Shown here: positions 49,936-59,916 of the stretch, piece by piece
Layout: each line of letters begins with the position of its first letter
Numbering within the stretch: the stretch's first letter is position 1
Assembly (NCBI GenBank): GCA_002255925.1
Contig: NKIH01000001.1
Location: 248,001-312,000, forward strand
Direction of reading: 5' to 3'
Origin: Burkholderiales bacterium PBB6
Lineage (GTDB): Bacteria; Pseudomonadota; Gammaproteobacteria; Burkholderiales; Burkholderiaceae_C
Length of the DNA stretch: 64,000 nt
Program-made: the position numbers and the translations under genes
Notes under the pieces: model-generated
Database searches by the model: none
Told to the model about the DNA's origin: nothing
The model's input: the letters and a program-made list of their open reading frames with translations, nothing else

Positions 49936-50979
49936 TCAGCCTGGGAAGTTTTCCGGGAACTTGGCCTTGACGCGGGCTTCCGCGGCAGACACCAGGTTGC
50001 GCCGGACGAGATCGGCCAGACATTGGTCGAGCGTTTGCATGCCCATGTTCTGGCCCGTCTGGATCGACGAGTACATCTGGGCAATCTTGTTTTCGCGGAT
50101 CAGGTTGCGGATGGCGGCGGTGCCCAGCATGATTTCGTGGGCCGCAACCCGGCCCTGGCCGTCCTTGGTCTTGCACAGCGTCTGCGAAATGATGGCTACC
50201 ATCGACTCCGACATCATCGCTCGGACCATGTCTTTTTCAGCGGCCGGGAAGACGTCGACGATACGGTCGATGGTCTTGGCGGCGCTGGAGGTGTGCAGCG
50301 TGCCGAAGACCAAGTGGCCGGTTTCAGCGGCGGTCAGTGCCAGGCGAATGGTTTCCAGGTCACGCAATTCGCCCACCAGGATGGCGTCCGGGTCTTCACG
50401 CAGGGCGGCGCGCAGGGCGTTCGAGAAGCTCAGCGTGTGCGGACCGACTTCGCGCTGGTTGACCAGGCACTTCTTCGATTCATGCACGAATTCGATCGGG
50501 TCTTCCAGCGTCAGGATGTGGCCGTAATGGCTTTCATTCAGGTGGTCGATGATGGCGGCCAGCGTGGTCGACTTGCCCGAGCCGGTCGGGCCGGTCACCA
50601 GGATCAGCCCGCGCGGCTTGACCGCCAGTTCGGTGAAGATCGGCGGGCAGTTGAGCTGCTGCAGCGTCAGGATCTTCGACGGAATCGTCCGGAACACGGC
50701 GCCGGCGCCGCGGTTCTGGTGGAAGGCATTCACGCGGAAACGGGCCAGGCCCTGCACCTCGAAGCTGAAGTCGCACTCCAGCGTGTCTTCGTACACCTTG
50801 CGCTGGGTGTCGTTCATGATGTCGTACACCATGGCGTGCACCTGCTTGTGCTGCAGGGGGTCGATGTTGATGCGCCGCACATCCCCGTGCACACGGATCA
50901 TCGGCGGCAAGCCCGCGGAGAGGTGCAAGTCAGACGCCTTGTTCTTGACGGAAAAGGCCAGCAGTTGGGTGATGTCCAT
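49936..50979 (-). CDS. pilT: Type IV pilus retraction ATPase PilT
   Basis: ATPase of 347 residues powering pilus retraction. Features: N-terminus MDITQLLAFSVKNKASDLHL with SAGLPPMIRVHGDV, Walker A TGPTGSGKSTTLAAI, the Asp box HILTLEDPIEFVH, Walker B DPDAILVGELRDLETIRLAL, the His box GHLVFGTLHTSSAAKTIDRI, and the AIRNLIRE motif essential for retraction, in ILGTAAIRNLIRENK-type context. Divergent from the yggS-type gene, the usual neighbour in proteobacteria. Confidence 0.98.
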   Translation of the reverse strand: MDITQLLAFSVKNKASDLHLSAGLPPMIRVHGDVRRINIDPLQHKQVHAMVYDIMNDTQRKVYEDTLECDFSFEVQGLARFRVNAFHQNRGAGAVFRTIPSKILTLQQLNCPPIFTELAVKPRGLILVTGPTGSGKSTTLAAIIDHLNESHYGHILTLEDPIEFVHESKKCLVNQREVGPHTLSFSNALRAALREDPDAILVGELRDLETIRLALTAAETGHLVFGTLHTSSAAKTIDRIVDVFPAAEKDMVRAMMSESMVAIISQTLCKTKDGQGRVAAHEIMLGTAAIRNLIRENKIAQMYSSIQTGQNMGMQTLDQCLADLVRRNLVSAAEARVKAKFPENFPG

Positions 50980-51068
50980 GGGGGGTCTCGTGCGGAAGGG
51001 CGACCTGTGCGGGCCCGTTTCAAGGGGCGTGAACCGGTAAGCCGGCGAGTGTGGCTTATGCTCCGGCC

Positions 51069-51776
51069 ATGAAGGTCGGCATCTCCGAGAACATACTACA
51101 AGTCAGGGCCCGTCTGGCGGCGGCTTGTGCCGCTGCGCAACGCCCCGTGAACGACGTCGCGCTGCTCGCGGTCAGCAAGTTCCAGCCCGTCAGCGCGGTG
51201 CTGGAAGCGCACCAGGCCGGCCAGCGCGAGTTCGGCGAAAACTACGTGCAGGAAGCGCTCGACAAGATCGCCGCCACCTCTGAATGGCGCGCCGAGCTGG
51301 TGTGGCACCTGATCGGCCCCTTGCAGTCGAACAAGACGCGTGTGGTGGCAGAAAACTTCGACTGGGTGCATTCGGTGGACCGCCTGAAGATCGCCCAGCG
51401 GCTGTCCGAGCAACGCCCGGGCCACCTGCCGCCCTTGAACATTTGCTTGCAAGTCAATGTGAGCGGCGAGGCCAGCAAGAGCGGCATCTGCCCCGACGAG
51501 CTGCCTGCGCTGGCCCAGGCGGTGAGCGCGCTGCCAGGGGTGCGCCTGCGCGGCCTGATGTCGATTCCGGAGCCGCTGGAGGGCCTGGACGCCCAGCGCG
51601 CACCGCATGCGCTGCTGCGACGCTGGATGACCGAGCTGCAGGCGCAGGGCCTGGCGCTCGACACCTTGTCGATGGGCATGAGTGCCGACCTCGAGGCCGC
51701 CGTGCTGGAAGGCGCCACCTTGGTGCGTGTGGGCACGGCGCTGTTCGGCGCGCGGCCTGCGCCGCAGGCACACTGA
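51069..51776 (+). CDS. yggS: YggS-family pyridoxal phosphate homeostasis protein
   Basis: PLP-binding protein of 235 residues. The PLP Lys is in LLAVSKFQPVSAVLEAHQAG; other conserved segments are REFGENYVQEALDKI, WHLIGPLQSNKTR, SVDRLKIAQRLSEQ, NVSGEASKSG and LSMGMSADLEAAVLEGATLV. These proteins control vitamin B6 and amino acid homeostasis with no known reaction. The ATG at 51069 is chosen over a GTG six codons upstream. It is divergent from pilT, as in many proteobacteria. Confidence 0.96.
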   Translation: MKVGISENILQVRARLAAACAAAQRPVNDVALLAVSKFQPVSAVLEAHQAGQREFGENYVQEALDKIAATSEWRAELVWHLIGPLQSNKTRVVAENFDWVHSVDRLKIAQRLSEQRPGHLPPLNICLQVNVSGEASKSGICPDELPALAQAVSALPGVRLRGLMSIPEPLEGLDAQRAPHALLRRWMTELQAQGLALDTLSMGMSADLEAAVLEGATLVRVGTALFGARPAPQAH

Positions 51777-51831
51777 GGCGGCTCGCTGCGTACCCGACGC
51801 TGTTGCGAGGCGCGGCGCCAACGCCAACACC

Positions 51832-52080
51832 TCAGGACGCTGGCGCCTGGCCCGGCACCACCTCGCGCAGCTCGCCGGTGACCGGGTCGATCTCCATCTC
51901 GCTGGTGTAGCAACCCACGCGCAAGTCGAGGCTGGATTCGGCGCAGAAGCCTTGCTGCAGGAGACCGGGCACCAGCAGCACCGCTGCAGAGGTGGCCGGC
52001 GGAGTGCTGGCCGCACCCGTCAGGGTGTCAGCCGGGTACTCGGGGGTGTACTGCGCGACGGACAGCGACGATTCGAACAT
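51832..52080 (-). CDS. Uncharacterised small protein
   Basis: Protein of 82 residues from the ATG at 52080 (MFESSLSVAQYTPEYPAD). It has two cysteines (GFCAESS and VGCYTS) and ends GELREVVPGQAPAS. A run of small residues in the middle (ATSAAVLLVPGL) is not long enough for a membrane helix. I recognise no family. It lies alone between yggS (convergent) and putR. Confidence 0.55.
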   Translation of the reverse strand: MFESSLSVAQYTPEYPADTLTGAASTPPATSAAVLLVPGLLQQGFCAESSLDLRVGCYTSEMEIDPVTGELREVVPGQAPAS

Positions 52081-52205
52081 CGTGGGCTCCTCGGCCAGGT
52101 GGGCGGACAGCACAGCGAGGTGCGATCGTCCGGCCACGGCTCAAGCCCTGCCATCGCCCCGTTGGGGGCCTGCCGCGCAGCAGCGGCGCCTTGAAGCCCC
52201 GGGCC

Positions 52206-52697
52206 TCAGAAGCTCAGCGCCGTCGTGTTCTTGACTTCTTCCATCACGGCGTAGGTGCGGGTTTCACGCACGCCGGGCAGCGACCAGATCACGTCACCCA
52301 CGAACGAGCGGTAGGCGCCCATGTCGGACACGCGGGTCTTCAGCAGGTAATCAAAACCACCGGCCACCAGGTGGCACTCCAGGATTTCGGAGCGCACCTG
52401 CACGGCGGCGCGGAAGCTGTCCATCACGTCGTGCACCGTGCGGTCGAGCAGCACTTCCACGAACACCATCAGCCCGGCGCCCAGCTTGGCGGGGTTGAGT
52501 CGGGCCTCGTAGCCCAGGATGTAGTTTTCCCGCGTCAGGCGCTTCACCCGCTCCAGCACGGCGGTGGGTGACAGGTGCACCTCCTCGGCCAGTTTGAGGT
52601 TGGAAATGCGCCCGTCCTTTTGCAGGACGCGCAGGATGCGCAGGTCGATCTTGTCGAGGCCTCGCTCTTGGTCAGTCAACTCAACTGCGGGTTTCAT
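52206..52697 (-). CDS. putR: Lrp/AsnC-family regulator, likely proline-responsive (PutR-like)
   Basis: Regulator of 163 residues. The helix-turn-helix is in LDKIDLRILRVLQKDGRISN with LAEEVHLSPTAVLERVKRLT; the C-terminal part is the RAM/Lrp effector domain (ECHLVAGGFDYLLKTRVSDM). It is divergent from putA with 95 bases between starts, the classic arrangement of PutR activating putA in response to proline. The ATG at 52697 gives the usual short N-terminus; an in-frame ATG at 52772 would run into the putA promoter region. Confidence 0.93.
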   Translation of the reverse strand: MKPAVELTDQERGLDKIDLRILRVLQKDGRISNLKLAEEVHLSPTAVLERVKRLTRENYILGYEARLNPAKLGAGLMVFVEVLLDRTVHDVMDSFRAAVQVRSEILECHLVAGGFDYLLKTRVSDMGAYRSFVGDVIWSLPGVRETRTYAVMEEVKNTTALSF

Positions 52698-52792
52698 GCT
52701 TGCGAAAACTCCGTCATGGACAGAAAACTCCGAATCTTTTTCAGGAATTGTCCGCTTAAGCTGCGCATCCATCCAGTCAGGTTTCTACTGTC

Positions 52793-55700
52793 ATGACCAC
52801 ACCCCACATGTTCCAACTGCCAGCCCAGCGCCAGCGCCTGCCCTTCCCCTACCAACGCGAGGCGGGCACCCTGGCGGCTGCGCGATTGCGCCTGGGCACC
52901 GAGCTGGATTGGGCCGGTGTGATCGAGAAGGCGTCGCCGTGGGTCGAGTCGGTTCGGCAGCACCCGGCGCCGTTCTGGGCGATGGAGTCGCTGCTCAAGG
53001 AGTACCCGATCTCCAGCGCCGAAGGCCTGGCCCTGATGCGCCTGGCCGAAGCACTGCTGCGCGTGCCGGATGTGGAAACCGCCATCGCCCTGACGGCTGA
53101 CCAGCTCGGCCGCGCTGAGTTTGACGGCAACGACGGCAGCCAGGGCATGCTCGCCGGCCTGTCGGCCAGCGCCATTGCGCTGTCGAAGAAGTTCCTGCCC
53201 GGCGCCGAGGAAGAAGCCGGCCTGCTGAAGCGGCTGGGTGCCCGCACGGTGGTGGGCGCCACGGTGCGCGCCATCCAGCTGCTGGGCCGCCAGTTCGTGC
53301 TCGGCCGCAACATCGGCGAAGCCATGGGGGAAGCCGCGTCGCAGCGCAAGGCGCAGAACAACCTGCGCTTCTCGTACGACATGCTGGGCGAAGGCGCCCG
53401 CACCGAGCGCGACGCGGAGCGCTATCTCGCCTCGTATGCCAATGCGATTGACGCCATCGCCGGCTCGAACAACGGCGCCGTGGCGATCGCCAAGGGCCCG
53501 GAGGCCGCCGACGGCATCTCCATCAAGCTCTCGGCGCTGTTCTCGCGTTATGAAGACGCCCAGCGCGCCCGGGTGTTCGCCGAACTGCTGCCGCGCGTGT
53601 GGACGCTGATCGAGCGCGCCGCCAAGGCCAACCTCAACCTGACCATCGACGCCGAAGAGGTGGACCGCCTGGAGCTGTCGCTGGACGTGTTCGAGGCACT
53701 GGCCCAGCGCATCGCCACCGAATTCCCGGGTTGGCGCGGCTTCGGCCTGGCCGTGCAGGCCTATCAGAACCGCGCCCCGTGGGTGCTGGAAGAGGTGGCC
53801 CGCATCGCCCGCGAGCTGGGACTGCGCTTCATGGTTCGTCTGGTCAAGGGCGCGTACTGGGACGGTGAGGTCAAGCGCGCCCAGGAACAGGGCCTGCCGG
53901 CCTACCCGGTCTTCACGCGCAAGGCGCACACGGATGTGTCTTACCTGGCCTGCGCGCAGGTGATGTTCAGGAACCGCAGCGTGCTGTACGCGCAGTTCGC
54001 CACCCACAACGCCGGCACCATCGCCGCGCTGCAGCTGATGGCGCAACAGGCCGGCTCGGTGCCGGACGTCGACTATGAAATGCAGCGCCTGCATGGCATG
54101 GGCGACGGCGTCTACCGCGAGGTGCTGAAGGAAGCCGGCATGGCCTGCCGCGTGTACGCCCCGGTGGGTGAGCACCGCGACCTGCTCGCCTACCTTGTGC
54201 GCCGCCTGCTGGAAAACGGCGCCAACTCTTCGTTCGTTCACCAGCTGGCCGACCCGTCGGTGGCGCCGCCGGAACTGCTGGCCTCGCCCCTGAGCCTGGC
54301 CGTGCTGGACGATACCGACAGCCAGACCGTGGAAGGCCTGCCGCTGCCGATGGACCTCTACGGCGCCCAGCGCCGGAATTCCACCGGCGCCGACCTGACC
54401 AGCCTGAGCCAGCGCGCCCCGCTGGACGCCGCCGTGGCCAGCACCCGCGTGCTGCCGGTGCCGCTGGCCGATGCGGCCCAGATCGACGTTGCCATGCAGA
54501 CGCTGTCCCAAGGCTTCGTGGCCTGGAACGCCCGCCCGGTGAGCGAGCGCGCCGCCATCATCCGCAAGGCCGGTGACCTGCTCGACGCCCGACTGCCCGA
54601 GTACTGCGGCCTGCTGGTGCGCGAAGCCCACAAGACGCTGGGTGACTGCGTGGCCGAAGTGCGCGAGGCGGTGGATTTCTGCCGCTACTACGCCGACCAG
54701 GCCGAGGCGCGCCTGGCTGAGCAGACCCTGCCCGGCCCGACCGGTGAGAGCAATACCCTGCGCCTGCATGGCCGTGGCGTGTTCGTCTGCATCAGCCCGT
54801 GGAACTTCCCGCTGGCGATTTTCGCCGGCCAGGTGGTGGCGGCCCTGGTGGCGGGCAACACGGTGGCGGCCAAGCCCGCCGAGCAAACCCCGGCCGTGGC
54901 CCTGCGCATGGTGATGCTGCTGCGCGAGGCCGGTGTGCCCGAAGACGCGCTGCAACTGCTGCACGGCGCTGGTGAAACCGTGGGCGCCGGCCTGGTGGCC
55001 CACCCGGCCACCGCCGGCGTGTGCTTCACGGGTTCCACGCAAGTGGCCCGCATCATCAACCGCACTCTGGCCGCCAAGGACAGCGCCATCGTCCCGCTGA
55101 TCGCCGAAACCGGCGGCCTGAACGCGATGGTCGTCGACTCCACGGCGCTGCCCGAGCAGGTGGTGGACGCCGTGGTGCAAAGCGCCTTCCGCTCGGCCGG
55201 CCAGCGCTGCTCGGCGCTGCGCCTGCTGTGCGTGCATGAGTCGATTGCCGACGGCGTGATCGAGATGATCCACGGCGCGATGATCGAGCTGCAGGTGGGC
55301 GATCCGTCAGACCTGGCCACCGACGTCGGCCCGGTGATCGACGACGAGGCCTTCGACGGCATTCGCGGGCATGTCCAGCGCCTCAAGCGCGAAGCCCGCC
55401 TGCTGGGCGAAACCCCGGTGGCGTCCAGCTTCCCGCGGCTGGTGGCGCCGGTGGCAGTCGAGCTCAAGGCCATTGCCGACCTGAAGCAGGAAATCTTCGG
55501 CCCGGTGCTGCATGTGGTGCGCTGGGGCGGTGACGTGGACGACGTGGTGCGCCAGATCAACGCCCTGGGTTACGGCCTGACCTTCGGCATCCAGACCCGC
55601 ATCGACAGCCGTGCCCAGCGCCTGGCGCGCCTGGCCCACATCGGCAACGTCTACGTGAACCGCAACATGATCGGCGCGGTGGTGGGTGTGCAGCCTTTCG

Positions 55701-55837
55701 GCGGCGAGGGCCTGTCAGGCACCGGCCCGAAGGCGGGCGGCCCGCACTACCTGTACCGCTTCTGCGCCGAGCAGACGGTGACCATCAACACCGCGGCCGC
55801 CGGTGGCAATGCCGCGCTGCTGGCGGGCATGCACTGA
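52793..55837 (+). CDS. putA: Bifunctional proline dehydrogenase / L-glutamate gamma-semialdehyde dehydrogenase
   Basis: Protein of 1014 residues oxidising proline to glutamate. The N-terminal half is the FAD proline dehydrogenase barrel (GISIKLSALFSRYEDAQRAR, VRLVKGAYWDGEVKRAQEQG, ATHNAGTIAALQ). The C-terminal half is the aldehyde dehydrogenase with VFVCISPWNFPLAIFAGQVV, FTGSTQVARIINR, the Glu in AETGGLNAMVV and catalytic Cys806 in SAGQRCSALRLLCV. It lacks the N-terminal ribbon-helix-helix domain of trifunctional E. coli PutA (1320 residues), so it cannot repress itself; the adjacent Lrp-type gene fills the regulatory role. Length matches minimal bifunctional PutA such as that of Bradyrhizobium. 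A second ATG at 52808 is possible. Confidence 0.97.
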   Translation: MTTPHMFQLPAQRQRLPFPYQREAGTLAAARLRLGTELDWAGVIEKASPWVESVRQHPAPFWAMESLLKEYPISSAEGLALMRLAEALLRVPDVETAIALTADQLGRAEFDGNDGSQGMLAGLSASAIALSKKFLPGAEEEAGLLKRLGARTVVGATVRAIQLLGRQFVLGRNIGEAMGEAASQRKAQNNLRFSYDMLGEGARTERDAERYLASYANAIDAIAGSNNGAVAIAKGPEAADGISIKLSALFSRYEDAQRARVFAELLPRVWTLIERAAKANLNLTIDAEEVDRLELSLDVFEALAQRIATEFPGWRGFGLAVQAYQNRAPWVLEEVARIARELGLRFMVRLVKGAYWDGEVKRAQEQGLPAYPVFTRKAHTDVSYLACAQVMFRNRSVLYAQFATHNAGTIAALQLMAQQAGSVPDVDYEMQRLHGMGDGVYREVLKEAGMACRVYAPVGEHRDLLAYLVRRLLENGANSSFVHQLADPSVAPPELLASPLSLAVLDDTDSQTVEGLPLPMDLYGAQRRNSTGADLTSLSQRAPLDAAVASTRVLPVPLADAAQIDVAMQTLSQGFVAWNARPVSERAAIIRKAGDLLDARLPEYCGLLVREAHKTLGDCVAEVREAVDFCRYYADQAEARLAEQTLPGPTGESNTLRLHGRGVFVCISPWNFPLAIFAGQVVAALVAGNTVAAKPAEQTPAVALRMVMLLREAGVPEDALQLLHGAGETVGAGLVAHPATAGVCFTGSTQVARIINRTLAAKDSAIVPLIAETGGLNAMVVDSTALPEQVVDAVVQSAFRSAGQRCSALRLLCVHESIADGVIEMIHGAMIELQVGDPSDLATDVGPVIDDEAFDGIRGHVQRLKREARLLGETPVASSFPRLVAPVAVELKAIADLKQEIFGPVLHVVRWGGDVDDVVRQINALGYGLTFGIQTRIDSRAQRLARLAHIGNVYVNRNMIGAVVGVQPFGGEGLSGTGPKAGGPHYLYRFCAEQTVTINTAAAGGNAALLAGMH

Positions 55838-55872
55838 GCGCTCAGGTTTGACAAGCTGAAAGGCTGAAAACC

Positions 55873-55908
55873 AAAGGGGGCTCGCAGCGATGGCTGCGAG
55901 CCCCTTTT
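55873..55908. terminator. Bidirectional terminator between putA and ssb
   Basis: A 16-bp stem (AAAGGGGGCTCGCAGC with GCTGCGAGCCCCTTTT, one G-T pair) and a GATG loop. T-rich 3' ends appear on both strands, so it can stop transcription from putA (36 bases upstream) and from the convergent ssb gene. Confidence 0.88.
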
Positions 55909-55958
55909 CATTGGGCTGCCGGCGCCGTCAGGCGGGCCGGCAGATCAGAACACCCGCT

Positions 55959-56519
55959 TCAGAACGGAATGTCGTCATCCATGTCGTCGAAGCCGGTCGA
56001 GGACTTCGGGGCCGGACGCGGTGCCGGGGCCGGCGCGCGCGGGGCTGCAGCCGGGCGAGCTGGCGGGCGGCTGTAGCCACCACCGCCGCCGTTGCCGCCA
56101 CCACCGCCACCGCCCATGCTGGCGCGGTCGTCGTCCATGCCGCCACCCATGCCGCCGCCGCCCATGCCACCACCGTCGCCGCCATCACGGCCGCCCAGCA
56201 GTTGCATGCTGTCAGCCACGATTTCGGTGGTGTAGCGGTCCTGGCCTTCCTTGTCCTGCCACTTGCGGGTCTTCAGGCGGCCTTCGATGTAGACCGGGCG
56301 GCCCTTTTTCAGGTACTCACCGGCCACTTCAGCCTGGCGGTCATACAGCACCACCGAGTGCCACTCGGTTTCTTCCTGGCGCTCGCCGCTGTCGCGGTTC
56401 TTCCAGTTCCGGGTGGTGGCAATGCGCAGGTTGCACACCGCAGCGCCGCTGGGCGTGTAGCGCACTTCGGGGTCACGGCCCAGGTTGCCGATGATGATGA
56501 CTTTGTTGATCGAGGCCAT
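55959..56519 (-). CDS. ssb: Single-stranded DNA-binding protein
   Basis: SSB of 186 residues. The OB-fold (residues ~1-110) includes [40 protein letters not shown] and [21 protein letters not shown] Gly-rich linker with several GGG runs follows, then a Pro/Ala stretch, and the acidic tip DDDIPF that binds partner proteins such as RecQ, PriA and exonuclease I. The ATG at 56519 gives the conserved start. recQ is the second gene downstream of it in the other direction. Confidence 0.98.
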   Translation of the reverse strand: MASINKVIIIGNLGRDPEVRYTPSGAAVCNLRIATTRNWKNRDSGERQEETEWHSVVLYDRQAEVAGEYLKKGRPVYIEGRLKTRKWQDKEGQDRYTTEIVADSMQLLGGRDGGDGGGMGGGGMGGGMDDDRASMGGGGGGGNGGGGGYSRPPARPAAAPRAPAPAPRPAPKSSTGFDDMDDDIPF

Positions 56520-56624
56520 GGGCGCTCCTGCGCAAGAAACTGTTCGGAATGACCCTCCATTGTGCCGCATCACGCCTGCGAGCAGGGGCGGGCTTAGACT
56601 GAGGACCATGCCCGGGAGCCACTC

Positions 56625-57116
56625 ATGCGCTTGTTGAAACCACTGCGATCCATCCGCGGCGTGGCCGCTTCGGGCCTGTTCACGCTGCTGGCGGCCTGCA
56701 GCACCGGCGATGCGGCGCCCCCGGCCCCGGCGGCACCCGCCGCGGTGGCATCTGTGGCGCCAGTTTCATCCGTGGCCGCAGGGCCTGATGCCCTCTGGCA
56801 GCAGGTGCAGGCCGAGGTGGGTAAAGCCCGGTGCGCGCAGGACGCGCAGTGCCGCAGCATCGGCGCGGGGCACAAGGCCTGCGGCGGCCCGGCGTTTTAT
56901 CTGGCCTGGTCGGTGCTGGACAGCCGGCCGGATGCGCTGCAGCAGAAGGTGGACGCCCATGCCCGTGCGCAGGCGGACGCGCAGGCCCGCGCCGGCATGG
57001 TGTCCAACTGCATGGCCGAGGCGGATCCGGGTGCGCGTTGCGACGCCGCCGCAGGCCGCTGCGTGTTGAACGCCCGCCGCAGCGGCGTGCCTTTGACAGG
57101 CACCACCGCCCGCTGA
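56625..57116 (+). CDS. Cysteine-rich lipoprotein of unknown function
   Basis: Protein of 163 residues with signal and lipobox LLAAC (Cys25). An Ala/Pro linker of ~25 residues follows, then a domain with Cys in [40 protein letters not shown] and GRCVLN, so several disulfides are likely in the periplasm. I do not recognise the family with certainty; the cysteine spacing with KACGGP is seen in small secreted proteins of proteobacteria. It lies between ssb (divergent) and recQ. Confidence 0.85.
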   Translation: MRLLKPLRSIRGVAASGLFTLLAACSTGDAAPPAPAAPAAVASVAPVSSVAAGPDALWQQVQAEVGKARCAQDAQCRSIGAGHKACGGPAFYLAWSVLDSRPDALQQKVDAHARAQADAQARAGMVSNCMAEADPGARCDAAAGRCVLNARRSGVPLTGTTAR

Positions 57117-57168
57117 TCGCGCGGGGTATCGGCTGGCCGGGGTGGTCGACAGGTACCATTCGCCCCCA

Positions 57169-59055
57169 ATGCCCACTGTTCCCGAATCCGTCGACACCTC
57201 CGCCATCCTGCATGAGGTGTTTGGCTACACCGCCTTCCGCGGCCACCAGGCTGCCATCGTCGAGCATGTCACGCAGGGCGGTGATGCGCTGGTGCTGATG
57301 CCTACCGGCGGCGGCAAGAGCCTGTGCTACCAGGTGCCCGCCATTGCCCGCCACCGCGCCGGCCAGGGCGTGACCGTGGTGGTGAGCCCGCTGATCGCGC
57401 TGATGCACGACCAGGTGGGCGCGCTGGACGAAGCCGGTGTGCCGGCCGCTTTCCTGAATTCCACCCTCGACATCGCCGGCGTGCAGGCGGTCGAGCGCGA
57501 TCTGCTGGCGGGCCGCTTGGTGCTGCTGTATGCGGCGCCCGAGCGCATCACCCACCCGCGCTTTCTGGCGATGCTCGACTCGCTGCATGAGCGCGGCAAG
57601 CTCAGCCTGATCGCGATCGACGAGGCGCATTGCGTCAGCCAGTGGGGCCATGATTTCCGCGAGGAATACCTGCAGCTCGACATGCTGGCCGAGCGCTATG
57701 CCGGCGTGCCGCGCATCGCGCTCACGGCCACGGCCGACGACCACACCCGCGCCGACATCGTCCACCGCCTGTCGCTGGAGGGCGCGCAGCCCTTCATCAG
57801 CAGTTTCGACCGGCCGAACATCCGCTATTCGATCGTCGAGAAGGACAACGCCCGCACCCAGCTGCTGCGCTTCATCCGCGACGAACACGACGGCGATGCC
57901 GGCATCGTCTACTGCCAGAGCCGCAAGAAGGTGGAAGACACGGCCGACTGGCTCCGGGCCGAGGGCTTCTCCGCGCTGCCTTACCACGCGGGCCTGGACG
58001 CCGACGTGCGCCGCCTGCATCAAGACCGCTTCCTGCGCGAAGAGGGCATCGTGATGGTGGCCACCGTGGCGTTTGGCATGGGCATCGACAAGCCCGACGT
58101 GCGTTTCGTGGCCCACCTGGACCTGCCCAAGAACATCGAAGGCTATTACCAGGAAACCGGCCGTGGCGGCCGTGATGGCGAGCCCGCCGACGCCTGGATG
58201 ACCTACGGCCTGGCCGACGTGGTGAACCAGCGGAGAATGATCGACGAAAGCACCGCGGGCGATGATTTCAAGCGCCTGCAGCGGGCCAAGCTCGATGCGC
58301 TGCTGGCCATGGCCGAAAGCCTGGATTGCCGCCGCGTGCGCCTGCTCAGCTACTTCGGCGAAGACAGCCAGCCTTGCGGCAACTGCGACAACTGCCTGCA
58401 CCCGCCGGCGCGCTGGGACGCCACCGAAGCGGCCCGCATGGCGCTGTCGTGCATCTACCGCTGTCACCAGCACTCGGGTTTCGGCTTTGGCGCCGGCCAC
58501 CTGATCGACGTGCTGCGCGGCGTGTCCACCGACAAGACCCGCCAGCGCGGGCATGAAGGCCTGTCGACCTTCGGCATCGGCAAGCAGCTGGGTGAGCCGC
58601 AGTGGCGCGGCGTGATCCGCCAGCTGATTGCGCTGGGGCATGTGGTGAGCGAAGGCGAATACAACACGCTGGCGCTGGCCGACAGCGCGCGCGCCGTGCT
58701 CAAGGGCGAGGTGGTGATCGAGCTGCGTGAACCGCGCGAGCCGACGCCCCGCGGCCGTGGCCGCACCAAGACCAGCAGCGGCACCGGTAGCGCCAGCCGC
58801 GTGCCCGGCATCGTGGCCACGCTCGATGTGGACGGCCAGGCGCGCTTCGCGGCGCTCAAGAGCTGGCGCGCCGAGGTGGCCAAGGAGCACAACCTGCCGG
58901 CCTACATCGTCTTCAATGACGCCACGCTGGCGCAGATGGCCGCCGAGGCGCCGTCGTCACTCGACGAGCTGGCGGGCATCAGCGGCGTGGGCACCAAGAA
59001 GCTCGACGCCTACGGGCGCGACATCCTGCGGGTGCTGGACAACGTGGGCTTCTGA
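57169..59055 (+). CDS. recQ: ATP-dependent DNA helicase RecQ
   Basis: Helicase of 628 residues. Order: superfamily 2 helicase with Walker [17 protein letters not shown] and the DEAH box in [20 protein letters not shown]; motif VI in [15 protein letters not shown]; the RecQ zinc site with Cys in [12 protein letters not shown]; a winged helix; and a C-terminal HRDC domain ([15 protein letters not shown]), joined by a linker rich in Arg/Gly/Ser near residue 530. The ATG at 57169 is the family start. SSB, its physical partner in other bacteria, is encoded just upstream in the opposite direction. Confidence 0.97.
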   Translation: MPTVPESVDTSAILHEVFGYTAFRGHQAAIVEHVTQGGDALVLMPTGGGKSLCYQVPAIARHRAGQGVTVVVSPLIALMHDQVGALDEAGVPAAFLNSTLDIAGVQAVERDLLAGRLVLLYAAPERITHPRFLAMLDSLHERGKLSLIAIDEAHCVSQWGHDFREEYLQLDMLAERYAGVPRIALTATADDHTRADIVHRLSLEGAQPFISSFDRPNIRYSIVEKDNARTQLLRFIRDEHDGDAGIVYCQSRKKVEDTADWLRAEGFSALPYHAGLDADVRRLHQDRFLREEGIVMVATVAFGMGIDKPDVRFVAHLDLPKNIEGYYQETGRGGRDGEPADAWMTYGLADVVNQRRMIDESTAGDDFKRLQRAKLDALLAMAESLDCRRVRLLSYFGEDSQPCGNCDNCLHPPARWDATEAARMALSCIYRCHQHSGFGFGAGHLIDVLRGVSTDKTRQRGHEGLSTFGIGKQLGEPQWRGVIRQLIALGHVVSEGEYNTLALADSARAVLKGEVVIELREPREPTPRGRGRTKTSSGTGSASRVPGIVATLDVDGQARFAALKSWRAEVAKEHNLPAYIVFNDATLAQMAAEAPSSLDELAGISGVGTKKLDAYGRDILRVLDNVGF

Positions 59056-59086
59056 GCCGGGGCCTGAGCCCGGTTCACTCCAGCGC

Positions 59087-59827
59087 TCACGTACTCAGAC
59101 TGTCGCTGCGCAAGGCGGCCATCAGCGCGTCGTTGTGGATGACGGCATGGCGCTGGTCGGGTGTGTCGAGCACGCCTTCGCGCTTGAGCTGAGACACCAG
59201 CCGGCTGGCGGTTTCGATGGTCATGTCCAGCATCGCGCTCATTTCCTGGCGGCTGGGCAGCCACACGCGGTCGCCTTCGGCGTATTCGGTGAGCTTCAGC
59301 AGCAGCCGCAACATCCGGTGGCGGGCCGCACCGGCGCACAGCTCGGTCATCCACTCGTCGGCGTCGTCGAGCGCGCTTTGCCAGCGCTTCATCAGGTTCA
59401 GCGGCAACTCGGGCTGCTGGCGCGCCAGCTCTTCGATCAGGCTGCGGGGCAGGCGGCACACCTCGACATCGGTGCAGGCCACCGCGTCGGCGGCGTAGGT
59501 CTGGCCCAGCATGGCTTCCATGCCGACCAGGTCGCTGGCGCCCGCCAGACGCAGGATGCGGCGCTCACCACGCTCGCTGGTGCGTTCCAGCCGAACGATG
59601 CCCGACCGAAGGGTGAACGCCGCCAGCCCCGGGGCCTGTGCGCTGTAGAGCGACTGGCCGGGGCTGAGCTTGATGCTGGAGATGTGGGTGTGGACCCGGT
59701 CCAGATCGGCCAGATCCACGACACCGAGCAGGGCGAACTTCCGGACCCCGCATTCCGCGCAGATGCGGGTTTGGGGGTTGAAGAGCGCGGGCTCGGCGTG
59801 CAGGGGGATGACTTGGGCGGGAGGCAT
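59087..59827 (-). CDS. FNR-like Crp/Fnr-family regulator with an incomplete cysteine set
   Basis: Regulator of 246 residues. The N-terminal segment ICAECGVRKFALLGVVDLAD resembles the FNR iron-sulfur loop but has only two cysteines (CxxC); the third (x5 later in E. coli FNR) is Ala. The fourth-type Cys is present in CTDVEVCRLPRSL. The cNMP-like barrel (LRSGIVRLERTSERGERRIL) and winged helix (LPSRQEMSAMLDMTIETASR) are clear; the DNA helix M-T-I-E-T-A-S-R resembles FNR/Anr. It may bind a TTGAT-N4-ATCAA-type site. Whether it can bind a cluster with three cysteines is uncertain. Confidence 0.92.
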   Translation of the reverse strand: MPPAQVIPLHAEPALFNPQTRICAECGVRKFALLGVVDLADLDRVHTHISSIKLSPGQSLYSAQAPGLAAFTLRSGIVRLERTSERGERRILRLAGASDLVGMEAMLGQTYAADAVACTDVEVCRLPRSLIEELARQQPELPLNLMKRWQSALDDADEWMTELCAGAARHRMLRLLLKLTEYAEGDRVWLPSRQEMSAMLDMTIETASRLVSQLKREGVLDTPDQRHAVIHNDALMAALRSDSLST

Positions 59828-59916
59828 ACGTCAGGGAGTATGCACGGCCGCGGCAACTGAGGACGAGACTTCCTCGCTGCAAACAGGGTGGCCCGCGCCA
59901 GGCGGGCACACCGGGT

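Noticed and set aside
52694-55273. A very long open frame (about 859 codons) on the strand opposite putA
   Set aside because: It is a shadow of a high-GC gene: its translation is rich in His/Gln/Gly/Ala/Arg, has no family pattern, and putA on the other strand is certain.
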